DNA from: Bacteroidota bacterium
GTDB taxonomy: Bacteria > Bacteroidota > Ignavibacteria > Ignavibacteriales > Ignavibacteriaceae
Assembly (NCBI GenBank): GCA_021778375.1
Contig: JAJYCM010000115.1
Coordinates: 1-8,189, forward strand
DNA length: 8,189 bases
Direction of reading: 5' to 3'
Every line of letters begins with the position of its first letter. Position 1 is the stretch's first letter. A program made the position numbers and the translations under genes. Below, piece after piece: positions 7,234 through 8,189 of the stretch. The notes under the pieces are model-generated. The model saw only the letters and a list, made by a program, of their open reading frames with translations. It did not search any database and was not told where the DNA came from.

Positions 7234-7284
7234 CTTCAATATTTGCTTGAAGCCGGGCAGGAATGACAAAAAAAGATTGTCATT
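7234..7284. repeat. Partial palindromic repeat flanking the main element
   Basis: CTTCAA (7234-7239) pairs with TTGAAG (7247-7252). Then GGCAGGAATGACAA ends in AATGACAA (7262-7269), the reverse complement of TTGTCATT at 7277-7284, across a seven-base spacer. The AATGACAA end matches the right end of the neighbouring element (7403-7411), which suggests a truncated second copy next to it. Confidence 0.55.
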
Positions 7285-7412
7285 TCGACTGATCCGCCGC
7301 GGCGGACTCGAAGGAGAAATCCCATGTTCAATTCGACAATCTAAGCTTTACATGGGGATTTCTTCCCGCATACGGGAAAGGCGCCGGCTTTAGCCGGATT
7401 CGAAATGACAAT
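7276..7412. repeat. Composite palindromic intergenic repeat element
   Basis: The 137-base element is bounded by a perfect 13-base inverted repeat, ATTGTCATTTCGA (7276-7288) and TCGAAATGACAAT (7400-7412). Inside are a perfect 14-base palindrome TCCGCCGCGGCGGA (7293-7306), a long inner repeat AGAAATCCCATGT (7315-7327) pairing with ACATGGGGATTTCT (7350-7363, one bulged G), and the hairpins TTCCCG/CGGGAA (7363-7378) and CCGGCT/AGCCGG (7384-7397). The GC-rich stems stand out against AT-rich surroundings. The TGTCATTTCGA...GAGAAATC pattern is one I know from dispersed non-coding repeats in Bacteroidota-type genomes. It carries no gene and may be a MITE- or REP-like element. Confidence 0.8.
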
Positions 7413-7541
7413 TATTTGTGTGTCGTATCTAATGAGCTTGCAAACAGGCAGGTTCTCTGCGTTAAATTTTTATAAATGATAGTTTTTAGAAGTACCCTTA
7501 AATCAAAATTTATTGTAATAATAATATTGGAGATAAAGAAA

Positions 7542-7994
7542 ATGATTTACGATTCGCTTTCCAATTTTTCAAAATATAATTCATTGCATCCTTATTTTGA
7601 AGATGTAAACAACTTTTTAAACGGTAACATTTTTAATTTACCTAACGGCACATATAAAGTAAATGATAAAGGCACTTATGCAACAATAAGCGAATATGAT
7701 TCTAAAGAAATGGCGTCTTGTTTTATAGAGCATCATAAAAAGTATATAGATGTCCAGATAGTACTAAAGGGGAGAGAGAAGTTTGGTGTTTGCAATATTT
7801 CAGAATGCAAAAGTCTAGGTTTTGATTCAGAGAAAGATTTCGGCAAACTTGAAGGGAGGGTAAGTCTTTTAGATTTAAACGGAAGTAATTTTGCTATAGT
7901 ATTTCCGCAGGACGGGCACATGCCAAAAGTTTGTTTTGGAAATAAACCGGAGCCGATAAAAAAAATAGTAATAAAAGTTCCGGTAGAAGTTTGA
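7542..7994 (+). CDS. YhcH/YjgK/YiaL (EbgC-like, DUF386) family protein
   Basis: This 150-residue protein matches the family's usual length of about 150. The family landmarks are MIYDSLSNFSKY at the N-terminus, EYDSK (51-55), FIEHHKKYIDVQIVLKGREKFGV (61-83) and FPQDGHMPKVC (121-131). Glu63, His65 and His126 correspond to residues thought to bind a metal ion in this cupin-like fold. Members include EbgC, the small subunit of evolved beta-galactosidase, and proteins linked to sialic acid and other sugar catabolism; the reaction here is unknown. The protein is cytoplasmic, with no signal peptide. I start it at 7542, because GGAGA (7529-7533) sits nine bases before that ATG and the family begins with MIYD. 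The in-frame ATG at 7476 would only add an atypical 22-residue hydrophobic stretch. It is followed after 80 bases by tRNA-Phe and does not adjoin other sugar genes. Confidence 0.9.
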   Translation: MIYDSLSNFSKYNSLHPYFEDVNNFLNGNIFNLPNGTYKVNDKGTYATISEYDSKEMASCFIEHHKKYIDVQIVLKGREKFGVCNISECKSLGFDSEKDFGKLEGRVSLLDLNGSNFAIVFPQDGHMPKVCFGNKPEPIKKIVIKVPVEV

Positions 7995-8030
7995 CGGAAA
8001 AAATATAATTAAAATTTCTTTCATTATATT

Positions 8031-8061
8031 TTTGAGATTAAAATAAAAATCTCTATTTTTG
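8031..8061 (+). promoter_or_regulatory. Bacteroidota-type promoter of tRNA-Phe
   Basis: TTTG (8031-8034) and TATTTTTG (8054-8061) are separated by 19 bases and match the -33 TTTG and -7 TAnnTTTG boxes exactly. The implied start site falls around 8066-8068, a few bases before the tRNA at 8075. The spacer holds an inverted repeat GAGATT/AATCTC (8034-8053), which could be an operator or a weak terminator of the preceding gene. Confidence 0.55.
8034..8053 (+). repeat. Inverted repeat within the tRNA-Phe promoter spacer
   Basis: GAGATT (8034-8039) and AATCTC (8048-8053) are perfect inverted arms around an eight-base A/T spacer, followed by TATTTTT. As RNA it could be a weak terminator for the YhcH-family gene ending 40 bases upstream; as DNA it could bind a regulator. 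The six-pair stem is short, so chance is possible. Confidence 0.45.
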
Positions 8062-8074
8062 ATCTCCAAATTTT

Positions 8075-8147
8075 GGGCAGATAGCTCAGTCGGTAGAGCA
8101 AAGGACTGAAAATCCTTGTGTCGGGGGTTCAATTCCCTCTCTGCCCA
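8075..8147 (+). tRNA. tRNA-Phe (anticodon GAA)
   Basis: A full cloverleaf is visible. The acceptor stem GGGCAGA (8075-8081) pairs with TCTGCCC (8140-8146), with discriminator A8147. The D stem is GCTC/GAGC (8084-8087, 8096-8099). The anticodon stem AAGGA/TCCTT (8101-8105, 8113-8117) encloses loop CTGAAAA, placing GAA at 34-36. The T arm is GGGGG-TTCAATT-CCCTC (8123-8139), with one G-T pair. CCA is not encoded (CTC follows). The gene appears to be a single-tRNA unit with its own promoter and terminator. Confidence 0.97.
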
Positions 8148-8154
8148 CTCCAGT

Positions 8155-8189
8155 GTGCGAAAATTACCGTGTTTTCGCACTTTCTGTTT
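8155..8189 (+). terminator. Rho-independent terminator after tRNA-Phe
   Basis: GTGCGAAAA (8155-8163) pairs perfectly with TTTTCGCAC (8172-8180) around an eight-base loop. TTTCTGTTT follows to the end of the window. It lies seven bases after the tRNA. Confidence 0.85.

Noticed and set aside
7160..7393. 77-codon plus-strand reading frame across the repeat element
   Set aside because: Its second half is a translation of the palindromic repeat and its first half is low-complexity AT-rich DNA. It has no ribosome site and resembles no protein family.
7221..7433. GCATCTAA (7223-7230) and GTATCTAA (7425-7432) as target-site duplication of the repeat
   Set aside because: They differ by one base and lie well outside the element's inverted ends, and GTATCTAAT also occurs at 1656-1664, so chance is likely.
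7476..7541. Upstream ATG start for the YhcH-family gene
   Set aside because: It would add 22 hydrophobic residues not expected in the family. The ATG at 7542 has GGAGA nine bases upstream and begins with the expected MIYDSL.
7875..8180. 101-codon minus-strand frame containing RELNPRHKDFQSFALPTELSA
   Set aside because: This peptide is the familiar false translation of the antisense strand of tRNA-Phe; the frame also overlaps the YhcH-family gene.
1..8189. CRISPR array, integrase, transposase, toxin-antitoxin or defence genes
   Set aside because: I looked for regularly spaced direct repeats and for recognisable proteins of these kinds and saw none. The two tRNA genes show no duplicated 3' ends that would mark an integrated element within the window.

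Overview
The window is AT-rich bacterial DNA, most likely from the Bacteroidota/Chlorobi side of the tree; an Ignavibacteria-like organism is my best guess. The reasons are a beta-galactosidase with a DUF4982-type tail, a secreted Asp-box (BNR) propeller protein, a TAnnTTTG-type promoter before a tRNA, weak Shine-Dalgarno sequences at some genes, and a palindromic intergenic repeat of a kind common in these genomes. This placement is inference; no taxonomic marker gene is present.

Layout, left to right. Positions 1-1200 (+) hold the C-terminal 399 residues of a family 2 glycoside hydrolase whose start lies outside the window. An AT-rich gap leads to tRNA-Val(CAC) at 1444-1517, which is followed by an intrinsic terminator. 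A PAP2-superfamily membrane protein (1829-2761, +) comes next. A likely two-gene operon follows: an unrecognised 89-residue protein (2839-3108) and a Nudix hydrolase of the CoA-pyrophosphatase-like group (3123-3794). A hairpin at 3799-3818 separates this operon from a convergent gene for a 1045-residue exported Asp-box propeller protein (3842-6979, -). The 562 bases between that gene and the next contain a composite palindromic repeat element (7276-7412, with a related flank from 7234). A YhcH/YjgK/YiaL (EbgC-like) gene, start corrected to 7542, runs to 7994. The window closes with tRNA-Phe(GAA) at 8075-8147 and an intrinsic terminator.

The genes do not form one pathway. The GH2 enzyme, the propeller protein and the YhcH-family protein would suit a heterotroph that uses plant or microbial polysaccharides, but they lie in separate transcription units. 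The Nudix enzyme and its small partner look like housekeeping or metabolite clean-up.

I found no convincing new multi-gene system. The points most worth a second look are the composite repeat, the loss of two usually conserved arginines in the PAP2 active-site motifs, the conserved-looking pairing of an unknown small protein with a Nudix hydrolase, and a palindrome lying inside the putative tRNA-Phe promoter.
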